Shown one piece after another: positions 24,773 to 32,425 of a stretch of 43,562 nucleotides of DNA; within the stretch, counting starts at the first letter, position 1; each line of letters opens with the position of its first letter. This stretch comes from an uncultured Collinsella sp. (GTDB taxonomy: Bacteria; Actinomycetota; Coriobacteriia; Coriobacteriales; Coriobacteriaceae), in contig CABSYW010000022.1 in the NCBI GenBank assembly GCA_902482035.1, positions 1-43,562 on the forward strand, in the 5' to 3' direction. The translations under genes and the position numbers were made by a program. Below the pieces are notes generated by a model. It was not told the DNA's origin, searched no databases, and saw only the letters and a list, made by a program, of their open reading frames with translations.

Positions 24773-25375
24773 CTAGTGCACCAGTTTGCCAAATTGAATA
24801 GCGCGAACAATCAGCGTAACGCCAAACACCAGCAGCGCGGCGCCGCTAAAGATGACGAGCATCTTGGCCGACCACAGCGGATAGATAAACACGAACATGC
24901 CGGCGATGATGGAGAGCGCGCCGCTCAGGATGGCGAGGGCGCGGTTGGACGAAAGCTCGGACTCCAGAATGGACATGACACCTTCGACAATCCAGCCAAA
25001 GCCGGCCACGATAACCACCATCGTGGTGAGCGTCGCGGTCGAGAAGGCCTGGTTGCGCAGGATTATGACGCCGCCCAAGATAATGAGTAGGTTGGAGATG
25101 ATGCTCGTCACGCGCCAGCCGGTGGGCAGCAGCGGCTCAAAAATGGCAGCGAACAGCCTGATGGCTGCCGTAATCACAAAGTAGAAGCCCAGGACGGTCG
25201 TCAAAAAGACGAGGGACTTGGCGGGTGCAAAAAGCAGCGCGATACCAGCAATGAACGCCACGACGCCCGTGATGGCGTAGATCCAGCGCACAGCCTTGAC
25301 GGCTTTGCCCGCCATGCTTTTCTCGTCAAATCCAAATTGGCTCGATTTTTGGGCATCGTTCTTAAAGATGCCCAT
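24773..25375 (-). CDS. HdeD family membrane protein
   Basis: 200-residue protein with six hydrophobic helices beginning at about residue 30, laid out as pairs with short loops, as in HdeD/DUF308 acid-resistance membrane proteins. The short N-terminal cytoplasmic segment (MGIFKNDAQKSSQFGFDEKS) is polar. ATG 25375 follows AAGGAGA; an upstream ATG at 25474 is unlikely. The family is linked to acid stress in enterobacteria; a role here is inferred only from fold. Confidence 0.83.
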   Translation of the reverse strand: MGIFKNDAQKSSQFGFDEKSMAGKAVKAVRWIYAITGVVAFIAGIALLFAPAKSLVFLTTVLGFYFVITAAIRLFAAIFEPLLPTGWRVTSIISNLLIILGGVIILRNQAFSTATLTTMVVIVAGFGWIVEGVMSILESELSSNRALAILSGALSIIAGMFVFIYPLWSAKMLVIFSGAALLVFGVTLIVRAIQFGKLVH

Positions 25376-25563
25376 AATGTCTCCTTTCCGTGTGGCGCAC
25401 GTCGCGTTCATTGCTCTCCGTGCGGCGTACGCCAAAAGTGCTGCAACAAGTATCGCCCAAGGGCGCCGATGCATGGGGCGGGAAGGACGAATTGCCGCCC
25501 CACATTCCCGAATTGTTACTTTTGTTCCCGCTCCAGTGAGGATTAATCAACAATTGTAGAACA

Positions 25564-25592
25564 TTGCAGCCCTGTTCGTTATTGCCTACGTT
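25564..25592 (+). promoter_or_regulatory. possible promoter of the nitroreductase gene
   Basis: TTGCAG (25564-25569), 17-base spacer and a weak -10 TACGTT (25587-25592). The following iron-box-like dyad would cover the transcription start. Confidence 0.35.
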
Positions 25593-25611
25593 TTAGGTTA
25601 GATTTTCCTAA
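25593..25611. promoter_or_regulatory. DtxR/IdeR-type metal box
   Basis: TTAGGTTAGATTTTCCTAA matches the 19-bp actinobacterial DtxR/IdeR consensus TTAGGTTAGGCTAACCTAA at 15 of 19 positions, with both outer half-sites intact. It lies 28 bases upstream of the nitroreductase start codon, in a repressing position. Confidence 0.7.
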
Positions 25612-25639
25612 GGACAATTGGCTTGTATTGGGGGTCCCT

Positions 25640-26311
25640 ATGAACGAAGCAGTTCCCGCAGCGCCGGTAAGCGCTGAGTCGATGGCAAAGCAGGGTTGCG
25701 AAAAGCTCGGCTTGGACGCGTTTGATGCGTTGGTTCGCTGCGCCCGCACGTGCCGTCGCTTTGACGAGTCCATGCGCGTGCCGCATGAGCTTTTGCTTGA
25801 GCTGGCGGAGCTGGCGCACCTGACTCCCTGTGGTGCCAATGCTCAGCGTCTGCGTTTTCATGTGGTAAGCGGTGCAGAGGACTGCGCGCGTGTATTTGAC
25901 GAGCTTGCATGGGCCGGTGCGCTCAAGGATTGGCCGGGTCCCGATGAGGGCGAGCGCCCGACCGGCTACATCGCGATTCTTGCTGAGCGCGCCGTTCCGG
26001 GCAAGCCCGCCGCTCCCATTACCGAGGTCGACACGGGCATTGCCGCGCAGACGATGATGCTCGCCGCCCGCAGCGCCACGCCCGAGGTGGCAGCCTGCAT
26101 GTTCAAGGCCTTTACGCCCCACGCGATCGATGCCATGGGGCTCGATAACGACAAGTATGAGCTCAAGCTGATCATGGCGTTTGGCGTTCCGGCCGAGACA
26201 CAGGTGATCGATGCGATCGATTCCAACCCCGACGGCTCCATCAATTATTGGCGCGACGAGGCGCGGGTGCACCACGTACCCAAGCGTCCGCTTGCCGACG
26301 TGCTGCTGTAG
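25640..26311 (+). CDS. nitroreductase family protein (FMN-dependent)
   Basis: FMN-binding oxidoreductase of 223 residues. The family signature is seen in RCARTCRRFDES (33-44), where the Arg pair contacts the flavin phosphate, then LTPCGANAQRLRFHVV (61-76), the second flavin loop, and a C-terminal VPAETQ...YWRDEARVHHVPKRPLADVLL end. These enzymes reduce quinones, nitro compounds, flavins or ferric chelates. ATG 25640 follows GGGGG; a TTG at 25628 is an alternative without its own site. The iron-box-like operator upstream suggests metal starvation induces it, hinting at a ferric-reductase-like use. Confidence 0.85.
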   Translation: MNEAVPAAPVSAESMAKQGCEKLGLDAFDALVRCARTCRRFDESMRVPHELLLELAELAHLTPCGANAQRLRFHVVSGAEDCARVFDELAWAGALKDWPGPDEGERPTGYIAILAERAVPGKPAAPITEVDTGIAAQTMMLAARSATPEVAACMFKAFTPHAIDAMGLDNDKYELKLIMAFGVPAETQVIDAIDSNPDGSINYWRDEARVHHVPKRPLADVLL

Positions 26312-26346
26312 TTGTGCGTCGTTGCGGTGCAATCCGGCGGCAAAAT

Positions 26347-26377
26347 CACCACAAAGGCTCCTGTCCCCTTTGTGGTG
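26347..26377 (+). repeat. family B hairpin (plus orientation)
   Basis: CACCACAAAGG (26347-26357) pairs with CCTTTGTGGTG (26367-26377); the loop contains CTGTCC. It lies between the nitroreductase and a phosphatase gene on the same strand and lacks a T-run, so it is not an obvious terminator. Confidence 0.7.
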
Positions 26378-26394
26378 GTACGAGGGGAGGGTGT

Positions 26395-26937
26395 GTGGCA
26401 GATCTGTATTTGGTGCGGCATGGGCAGACTGAGCTCAATGTGCAGAGCATTTTGCAGGGCTGGCACGATTCGCCGCTTACGGCGCGCGGGCGCGAGCAGG
26501 CGCTGACGGCGCGTACGGCGTTTGAGGCGCGCGGCGTGGCCTTTGACCATGTGTATTCCTCGCCGTTGGGCCGGGCGCGGCATACGGCCGAGCTTATCGT
26601 TGGCGAGGGCCGTTCCATTGAGCTGGTCGATGACCTGCGTGAGTGGCATTTTGGCTCGCTGGAGGGCACATCAAATCGCGAGATGCCGCCGCAGCCCTGG
26701 GGCGATTATCCGGTGGCCTTTGGCGGCGAGTCGGAAGTGCAGCTTCAGTCGCGCATGGTCGCGGCGCTGTCCCGCATCATGGCCAGGCCGCAGCACGACT
26801 GCGTGCTGGCGGTTTCCCACGGCTCAGCCTGCCAGGAGTTTCTTGAGTATGTGACTGGCAGGGGAGAGCTACCCGACAACGGTGCCGTGCTTCATTTTGG
26901 CTATTGCGACGGGGCGTTTTCGCTCTTGGGTTGGTAA
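26395..26937 (+). CDS. histidine phosphatase (phosphoglycerate mutase-like), first of tandem pair
   Basis: Phosphoesterase of the RHG superfamily, 180 residues. Catalytic motif LVRHGQT at residues 6-12 (phospho-acceptor H9), SSPLGRARHTAE, the acid/base E in DDLREWHFGSLEG and the second catalytic His in VSHGSACQEF. The start is GTG 26395 just after GAGGGGAGG; no ATG is available before the active-site motif. It is 18 bases upstream of a clear paralog (26956), suggesting a tandem duplication and cotranscription. CobC/GpmB-type specificity cannot be distinguished. Confidence 0.85.
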   Translation: MADLYLVRHGQTELNVQSILQGWHDSPLTARGREQALTARTAFEARGVAFDHVYSSPLGRARHTAELIVGEGRSIELVDDLREWHFGSLEGTSNREMPPQPWGDYPVAFGGESEVQLQSRMVAALSRIMARPQHDCVLAVSHGSACQEFLEYVTGRGELPDNGAVLHFGYCDGAFSLLGW

Positions 26938-26955
26938 CAAACGAAAGGACCCCCT

Positions 26956-27591
26956 ATGAATAAAGACCTGTATCTGGTCCGTCATGGACAGACGATATTT
27001 AATCTCAAGCGCATTATTCAGGGGTGGAGTGACTCGCCGCTTACGCAGTTGGGTTGCGACCAGGCGGCGCGCGCCGGCATGTTTTTACGTGCGCGCGGCA
27101 TTGAGCCCGACCACGCCTACACCTCGACGCTTCATCGCACCGAGCAGACTATCGCCAACTTGTGGCCGGGCTTGGCGCACGAGCGCCTGGACGGTCTGCG
27201 CGAGTGGTTCTTTGGCGAGTTTGAGGCCGAGCGCGTGATGCTCATGCCCGAACGCCCATGGCGCGACTTCTATTGCCAGTTTGGCGGCGAGGGCCAGATG
27301 CAGGTGCGCGAGCGCATGGTGGCGACGTTGACCGATCTTATGCGACGCCCGGACCACGAGTGCGTTCTCGCGGTGAGCCACGGATCGGCCATCAAGGAGT
27401 TCATGGACCACGTGAAGGGTGCGGCGGCCGACGAGCGCGATCGCGTGCCGGGCAACTGCTCGGTGCTGCATTTCGTGTTTGACGACGAGGCCGGTACGTT
27501 TGAGCTGATTGAGATTTTTACGCAGGAGGATTACGCGCGCGAGCTGGGGCTTGAACCGCTTGTGGCTACTGCGGGTCCGCAGCGCGGATAA
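26956..27591 (+). CDS. histidine phosphatase (phosphoglycerate mutase-like), second of tandem pair
   Basis: 211-residue paralog of the preceding gene. MNKDLYLVRHGQT places the catalytic H at 10; STLHRTEQT, DGLREWFFGEFEAE and VSHGSAIKEF supply the other conserved residues. Shared phrases with its neighbour (IIQGWSDSPLT/ILQGWHDSPLT, REW.FG, DHECVLAVSHGSA/QHDCVLAVSHGSA) show common descent. It carries an extra C-terminal ~25 residues. GAAAGGACC precedes the ATG. A strong hairpin terminator follows at 27639. Confidence 0.88.
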   Translation: MNKDLYLVRHGQTIFNLKRIIQGWSDSPLTQLGCDQAARAGMFLRARGIEPDHAYTSTLHRTEQTIANLWPGLAHERLDGLREWFFGEFEAERVMLMPERPWRDFYCQFGGEGQMQVRERMVATLTDLMRRPDHECVLAVSHGSAIKEFMDHVKGAAADERDRVPGNCSVLHFVFDDEAGTFELIEIFTQEDYARELGLEPLVATAGPQRG

Positions 27592-27638
27592 CGCGAGCGC
27601 GGCGGCACGGGTCGCCGGCATAACTTCTCGACGCAAAA

Positions 27639-27675
27639 GGGGCGGAGATGCATGTACCTGCTGCATCTCCGCCCC
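27639..27675 (+). terminator. hairpin terminator after the phosphatase pair
   Basis: Perfect 14-bp stem GGGGCGGAGATGCA (27639-27652) with TGCATCTCCGCCCC (27662-27675), nine-base loop, then CTGTTTGTT. It separates the plus-strand pair from the convergent DUF1015-like gene; AAAA on the left side allows function on the minus strand as well. Confidence 0.8.
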
Positions 27676-27720
27676 CTGTTTGTTGAGCTGCCGATTTTTG
27701 CGCTGGGCGGTCTGGTTTTG

Positions 27721-28404
27721 CTAGAACCGCGCGACCTGGTGCGTGAGCAGACCTGTCGGAACCTGCGGCGCGGCGCCGCTGACCTGCGCGGCGGGGAAGA
27801 GCGCAGCTACGGCAAAGTTGAACGGCTCTTTGCCCGTATAGGTGCCGGCAGCACGGGCATCGTCGGCCAGCAGCTGCGACGCCCCGGTCAGCGCGGCAGC
27901 GTAGGCGGGGTCGTCGGCCAGTGCCGGCTCCGGTGCTTGGTCGAGCATAGCGCGGATGGCCCCGACGGCGTCCTCGCGCTTGACCTCCCACGCGCGGTGC
28001 GTAATGCCCGCGGGGTCGGTGACGGCGTAGAGCGACGCGCCCTCTTTGGCGGCGCCCAGGATGATATCCATGACGGGCGAGGCCTCGTAGGCGAGCGACA
28101 CGGGGCGCGGCTGCACCTTGAGCTCGGCGATCGCGCGCGCGGCGGCGGCCACGTCGGCGCTGGCATCGCCCTTGCCGCCCGCAAGTACACTCGTCGGGCA
28201 GATCGCCACAACGCCCGTCACGCGCCCCGGCTCCCCTGAGCATTCGTACACGTAATACGCTGCGCCCGGGTCCTTGAGCATCAGGCCATCGGCAAGGGCT
28301 CCGCGCAGAGCATCGTTGCCGCTCAGGATGCTGCCCATTGCAGGCAGCGCCTCGAGCACGCGGTCCTGAGCTGGGCGGATGCAGGGAAACGGAAGTGCTT
28401 TCAT
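27721..28404 (-). CDS. short, divergent DUF1015-like protein
   Basis: 227-residue product that resembles the first half of DUF1015 proteins (usually ~400 residues), a family often found beside serA/serC. Aligned by eye: KALPFPCIRPAQ at the N-terminus, AAYYVYECSG...TGVVAI, RPVSLAYEASPVMDIIL, THRAWEVKREDAVGAIRAML and FNFAVAALFPAAQV. The hallmark YIADGHHR is not recognisable (DDPAYAAALTGASQLLADDAR occupies its place), and the C-terminal domain is absent. It may be a shortened, altered-function member or a decaying gene, but the frame is intact. TTAGGA precedes the ATG. Last gene of the ser region. Confidence 0.5.
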   Translation of the reverse strand: MKALPFPCIRPAQDRVLEALPAMGSILSGNDALRGALADGLMLKDPGAAYYVYECSGEPGRVTGVVAICPTSVLAGGKGDASADVAAAARAIAELKVQPRPVSLAYEASPVMDIILGAAKEGASLYAVTDPAGITHRAWEVKREDAVGAIRAMLDQAPEPALADDPAYAAALTGASQLLADDARAAGTYTGKEPFNFAVAALFPAAQVSGAAPQVPTGLLTHQVARF

Positions 28405-28443
28405 GGGCGGTCCTAACGCACGAGTCGGTTTGTTCGCGGCTTA

Positions 28444-29664
28444 TTATGCCCCAACTTGGCCGCTCGCGTCCCAGAGCACGTTATCGGCGAGCGCGATTAG
28501 CACCTGCTGACAACGAACGATATCGGCGTGGGGCACATATTCGTTGGGCTTGTGCGCGAGCGCGAGCGACCCGGGACCGTAGCTCATGCAATTGCGGTTA
28601 CCTGTCTTGCCGGCAATGACGGCGGTGTCGGTGTAGCCGGTAAAGAAGCCGACGGTCGTGTCCGCGTCCGTCACGTCATCGGCAGCACGCTTGAGCGCTG
28701 CTAGAAGGGGAGAGTTCGGGTCGCGCTCGATGGCGGGGCGGTCGCCCGTCACGGTGTAGCTGCCATGGCAACTGGGAACGACGGCTTCGGCGACGGCGAT
28801 GGCCTGCTCTACCATGCGCGTCGCGGCGGCTGTATCGGTCGGCGGGGTCAAGCGCATGTCGACCCAGACCTTGGCGTGGTCGGGCACGACATAGGGGCGA
28901 TAGCCGCCCTCGATTTGGCCAAACGTGATGGTCGATGGTCCCAGCTCATCATGTACGGGCAGAGCCGCGAACGCATGGCGCAGCGCACAGACGGCCTCGG
29001 CCATGGCGGCGACGGCGTCGGCGCCCTTCCAGGGCTGGCTCGCATGCGCTGTCACGCCAGCCATTTCAATCTCGAACCACGTACGCCCCTTGTGCGCCAC
29101 CTGAATCTGTCCGTCGGTGGGCTCGGTATCCAGCACCCATTCGCGCGAGCCGACCCAGCCAGCATCGATCGCGGCCTCTGAGCCACGCATAAAATCTTCC
29201 TCGTCGACCGAGCAGATGAGCGAAAAGCCGCGGCGGGGCAGCGCGCCATCCGCCAACACGTGCTCGAGCGTATGGACCAGTGCGGCAATGGCGCAGGCCA
29301 GGCCACCCTTCATGTCGCAGGCGCCACGGCCATAGAGTTTGTCGTTACGCACAACTGTCCCGAGCGGCGGAATGTCCGCGTCCCAGCCATCGCCCAGCGT
29401 AACGGTATCCATATGACAGATATAGACGAGTCGCGGCTCGTCGCTTTGGCCTGGCACGGTGACCATAAGGTTGCGGCGCCCGGGGAGTACTTCGAGCTCT
29501 GCAATCTGCACGGCATCGAGTACCGGATGGCTCAGCTGTGCCAACCGTTCCTCAACCAACGCTTTGATATAGCGTTCAATCTCGCCCTCATACGCACCTG
29601 GGTCGGAACTGTCGATCCGCACGAGCCCTTGCGTAAGCCGCCAAGCAAAATCTGTATCAACCAT
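28444..29664 (-). CDS. M20 family peptidase/deacylase (ArgE/DapE-like)
   Basis: Zinc-dependent hydrolase of 406 residues. Metal and catalytic residues are visible: H84-x-D86 (YICHMDTVTLGDGW), D117 in ACDMKGG, E155/E156 in SVDEED, the DTEPTD loop and the late His in ALAHKPNEYV. The dimerisation domain has GVTAHASQPWKGADAV. Substrate could be a dipeptide or an N-acyl amino acid; the neighbours are serine biosynthesis genes, but a terminator separates it from serA. ATG 29664 follows GAGGTG; an in-frame extension to 29811 runs back across the promoter and terminator and is rejected. A 17-bp palindrome lies 26 bases upstream. Confidence 0.87.
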   Translation of the reverse strand: MVDTDFAWRLTQGLVRIDSSDPGAYEGEIERYIKALVEERLAQLSHPVLDAVQIAELEVLPGRRNLMVTVPGQSDEPRLVYICHMDTVTLGDGWDADIPPLGTVVRNDKLYGRGACDMKGGLACAIAALVHTLEHVLADGALPRRGFSLICSVDEEDFMRGSEAAIDAGWVGSREWVLDTEPTDGQIQVAHKGRTWFEIEMAGVTAHASQPWKGADAVAAMAEAVCALRHAFAALPVHDELGPSTITFGQIEGGYRPYVVPDHAKVWVDMRLTPPTDTAAATRMVEQAIAVAEAVVPSCHGSYTVTGDRPAIERDPNSPLLAALKRAADDVTDADTTVGFFTGYTDTAVIAGKTGNRNCMSYGPGSLALAHKPNEYVPHADIVRCQQVLIALADNVLWDASGQVGA

Positions 29665-29689
29665 AGGCACCTCACATATAGTTAGGTCA

Positions 29690-29706
29690 ACATACAAATT
29701 GTATGT
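29690..29706. promoter_or_regulatory. 17-bp palindrome in the M20 peptidase promoter
   Basis: ACATACAAATTGTATGT is a perfect 8-1-8 dyad. On the minus strand it overlaps a TTGACA, so it may be an operator within the promoter of the peptidase gene. The regulator is unknown. Confidence 0.5.
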
Positions 29707-29741
29707 CAAGAAGCGGCTCGGTGCATTTAATGGAGCGCTCA

Positions 29742-29779
29742 TAAAAACGGGGGCGCCTCTCGTGCGAAAGGCGCCCCCG
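29742..29779 (-). terminator. intrinsic terminator of serCA
   Basis: CGGGGGCGCCT (29748-29758) pairs with AGGCGCCCCCG (29769-29779); on the minus strand the stem is followed by TTTTTAT. It lies 62 bases after the serA stop. A second GACGGGCAG/CTGCCCGTC hairpin lies between (about 29798-29829). Confidence 0.85.
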
Positions 29780-29841
29780 CGGGCATTCAATGTCAGTGAC
29801 GGGCAGGCCACATGGGGAACTGCCCGTCAGATCAGCCGACG

Positions 29842-31005
29842 CTACTTGATCACGCGCACGCGATACATCGAAGGAATCTGCTTGAGCGCCTCGATGGTGC
29901 TGCTGTCCAGGTGCTCGTCGGTGTCGAACATGGTGTAGGCGTTCTCTCCGGCGGATTCGTTGGTCATGCGCTGCACGTTGGCGTTGTCCTTGGCTAGGAT
30001 GGCCGTGATCTGGCCGATCATGTTGGGCACGTTGGCGTGCAGGCAGGCGATGCGGCTCGCGGCGCGCGCCTTGCCCATGCTGCAAGCGGGGTAGTTGACG
30101 CTGTGCGCGATGTTGCCGTTCTCCAGGTAATCCTTGAGCTCGCTGATGGCCATATCGGCGCAGTTGGCCTCGGCCTCGCCAGTGCCGGCGCCCGAGTGCG
30201 TGGTGATAAACGTGTTGGGCATCTTGACGGTCTTGGGCGTGGCAAAGTCGCAGCTAAACCAGCTCAGCTTGCCCTCGCGCAGGGCAGCGTCGACGGCGTC
30301 CTCGTCAATGATGGTTTCGCGTGCGTAGTTGATGAGCACGGCGTCGGGTGCCAGCAGGTTAATCTGCTCGGTGCTGATCATGCCGATGGTGTCGGCCTTG
30401 CTGGGCACGTGTACGGTGAGGTAGTCGCAGCCGCGGCAGAGATCCTCGAGCGTGCCCACGCGCTGCACCTCGCGGCTCAGCACCCACGCGTGCTCGACGG
30501 AAATGAACGGATCGTAGCCGTAGACGTCCATGCCCAGGTCGACGCAGGCGTTAGCAACCTTGGAGCCCACGTTGCCCAGACCGATGACGCCGATGCGCTT
30601 ACCCCTGAGCTCGCGGCCCACAAAGGCCTTCTTGGCCTTCTCGGCATCGACCTGGATCTCGGGGTCGTCGGCGTTGTCTCGCACCCAGTTCATCGACTGC
30701 ACCACGCCGCGGCTCGAGAGCACCAGCATGCCCAGGACGAGCTCCTTGACGGCGTTGCTGTTGGCGCCGGGGGAGTTAAAGACGACGACGCCCCTCTTGG
30801 CGTACTCCTCAACGGGGATGTTGTTGACGCCTGCGCCGCAGCGGGCGATGGCGCGGATGCCCTCGGGCAGCTCGTAGCCGTGCAGGTCGGTGGAGCGCAT
30901 CAGGATGGCGTCGGCCTCCTCGGCGGTGCCCACAAACTCGTAGCCCTCGCCAAACTCGACCTTGCCGTCTTTGGTAATGTCGTCGATGGTTTTAATTTTG
31001 CGCAT
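29842..31005 (-). CDS. serA: D-3-phosphoglycerate dehydrogenase
   Basis: First step of serine synthesis: oxidises 3-phosphoglycerate with NAD+. The 387-residue protein is the short form with a C-terminal ACT domain (~318-387, SRIACLHANVPNMIGQITAIL...) that usually senses serine. Visible are the substrate loop CGAGVNNIP (56-64), Rossmann motif GLGNVG (142-147), catalytic R229 in INYARET and H270 in THSGAGTGEAE. AAGGAG precedes ATG 31005. It follows serC by 69 bases on the same strand, probably one operon ending at the 29742 terminator. Confidence 0.94.
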   Translation of the reverse strand: MRKIKTIDDITKDGKVEFGEGYEFVGTAEEADAILMRSTDLHGYELPEGIRAIARCGAGVNNIPVEEYAKRGVVVFNSPGANSNAVKELVLGMLVLSSRGVVQSMNWVRDNADDPEIQVDAEKAKKAFVGRELRGKRIGVIGLGNVGSKVANACVDLGMDVYGYDPFISVEHAWVLSREVQRVGTLEDLCRGCDYLTVHVPSKADTIGMISTEQINLLAPDAVLINYARETIIDEDAVDAALREGKLSWFSCDFATPKTVKMPNTFITTHSGAGTGEAEANCADMAISELKDYLENGNIAHSVNYPACSMGKARAASRIACLHANVPNMIGQITAILAKDNANVQRMTNESAGENAYTMFDTDEHLDSSTIEALKQIPSMYRVRVIK

Positions 31006-31074
31006 GAAAAACTCCTTAGCAGGTTTGTCTAAAACAAGTGGTTTGAAGTGGCTGGTCGGCCCGCGCGTTGCGGG

Positions 31075-32199
31075 CTAGTTAGATCGCGGACTCAAACTAT
31101 GCTGCGCTTCGAAGTCCTTCATGTACGAGGCTAGTGCCTGCGTGTCTTTCATGGTCACGGCGTTGTAGACGCTCGCGCGCATGCCGCCCACCAGGCGATG
31201 GCCCTTGACGTTTTGAATCTGGTGCTCGGCCGCGCCTGCGACAAAGGCCGCGTCGAGTTCGGCGTCGCCGGTGCGGAAGGTGACGTTGGCGATGGAGCGG
31301 CTGTCGGCCTGCGTAGTGCTATGGAACAGCTCGCTGTGCTCGAGCAGGTCATAGAGCAGATTGGCCTTGGCCCAGTTGCGCTCGGCCATGGCGGCAAGTC
31401 CGCCGGTTTTCTCAACCCAACGGAACACCTTGCCGCACACGTAGATGCCAAAGGTGTTGGGCGTGTTGAGCATGGAGCCCTTGGCGGCCTGGGTCTTAAG
31501 GTCCATGTACTGCGGCGTCTGCGCAAAGGCGGGGCCGTCGGCGATGAGATCGTCGCGCACGATGACCACGGTCACGCCCGCGGCACCGGCGTTTTTCTGC
31601 GCGCCGGCGTAAATGAGCCCGTAGCGCTCAACGTCGAGCGGCTGCGACAGAAAGCAGCTCGAGACATCGGCGACCAGCGGCACGTCGCCGCAGTTGGGCA
31701 GCTCGTGGTACATGGTGCCAAAGATGGTGTTGTTCTGGCAGATGTAGACGTAGTCGAGCCCGTCGCCCGCGGCCTCGTCGGCAATGCGCGCGTTGATGTC
31801 GGCCATGTTGGGAATGCGGTCGAAGTTGGTGTCCTCGGAGCTCGCGAGCAGCACGGCCTCGCCGTACTTGGCGGCTTCTTTGTATGCCTTGTTGGCAAAG
31901 TTGCCGGTCACGATGTAGCCGGCGCGGCCGCGGCGCATGAGGTTCATGGGGATGCCCGCAAACTGCAGCGTGGCGCCGCCCTGCAAAAACAGGACGCGGT
32001 AGTTGTCGGGGATGCTTAGCAGGCGACGCAGGGTTGCCTCGGCGTCGTCGATGATCTGCTGGTACATGCTAGATCGATGGCTCATCTCGAGCACGGACAT
32101 GCCGCAACCGCGGTAGTCCATCATCTCGTCGGCGATCTCGGCGAGCACGCTTGTAGGCAGTGCGGCCGGGCCAGCTGAGAAGTTGTGCACACGTGCCAT
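31075..32199 (-). CDS. serC: phosphoserine aminotransferase
   Basis: PLP enzyme converting 3-phosphohydroxypyruvate and glutamate to phosphoserine. 374 residues, matching the SerC length. Key features: NFSAGPAALP at the N-terminus, EMSHRS, LQGGATLQFAGIPMNL, the ADVSSCFLSQPLD loop and the cofactor lysine in YAGAQKNAGAAG, followed by VYNAVTMKDTQALASYMKDFE. ATG 32199 follows GAGGGAGA. Upstream GCTAAAGT on the minus strand may hold the -10 of the serCA promoter. serB is not in the window; one of the HAD phosphatases might supply it, but nothing points to that. Confidence 0.95.
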   Translation of the reverse strand: MARVHNFSAGPAALPTSVLAEIADEMMDYRGCGMSVLEMSHRSSMYQQIIDDAEATLRRLLSIPDNYRVLFLQGGATLQFAGIPMNLMRRGRAGYIVTGNFANKAYKEAAKYGEAVLLASSEDTNFDRIPNMADINARIADEAAGDGLDYVYICQNNTIFGTMYHELPNCGDVPLVADVSSCFLSQPLDVERYGLIYAGAQKNAGAAGVTVVIVRDDLIADGPAFAQTPQYMDLKTQAAKGSMLNTPNTFGIYVCGKVFRWVEKTGGLAAMAERNWAKANLLYDLLEHSELFHSTTQADSRSIANVTFRTGDAELDAAFVAGAAEHQIQNVKGHRLVGGMRASVYNAVTMKDTQALASYMKDFEAQHSLSPRSN

Positions 32200-32425
32200 C
32201 TTCTAGTCTCCCTCGTAGTCGTTTGAACGTTCGGGATACTTTAGCACAGTGGAGCGCCAGGCGCGACCGCATCACAACAAAACCCGAGTGCGCCGCTATG
32301 ATTTACAGGATGGTTACATGGGGGAGGGGTGCTTTACTCCTCAGGCAAATCCAAATCTGCGAGCGAAGGCATGAGGCTTTCTAGGCGCTTGATCTCTTCG
32401 TCGCAAATTAGCTACCTCCTGCCCG

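Noticed and set aside
29665..29811. Upstream extension of the M20 peptidase frame
   Set aside because: It would translate through the serCA terminator and the 17-bp palindrome; GAGGTG places the start at 29664.
32336..32410. Short minus-strand frame ending DEEIKRLESLMPSLADLDLPEE
   Set aside because: It looks like a protein C-terminus but is closed by a stop just upstream, and the only possible start after the GGAGG there is ATT. At most a gene remnant.
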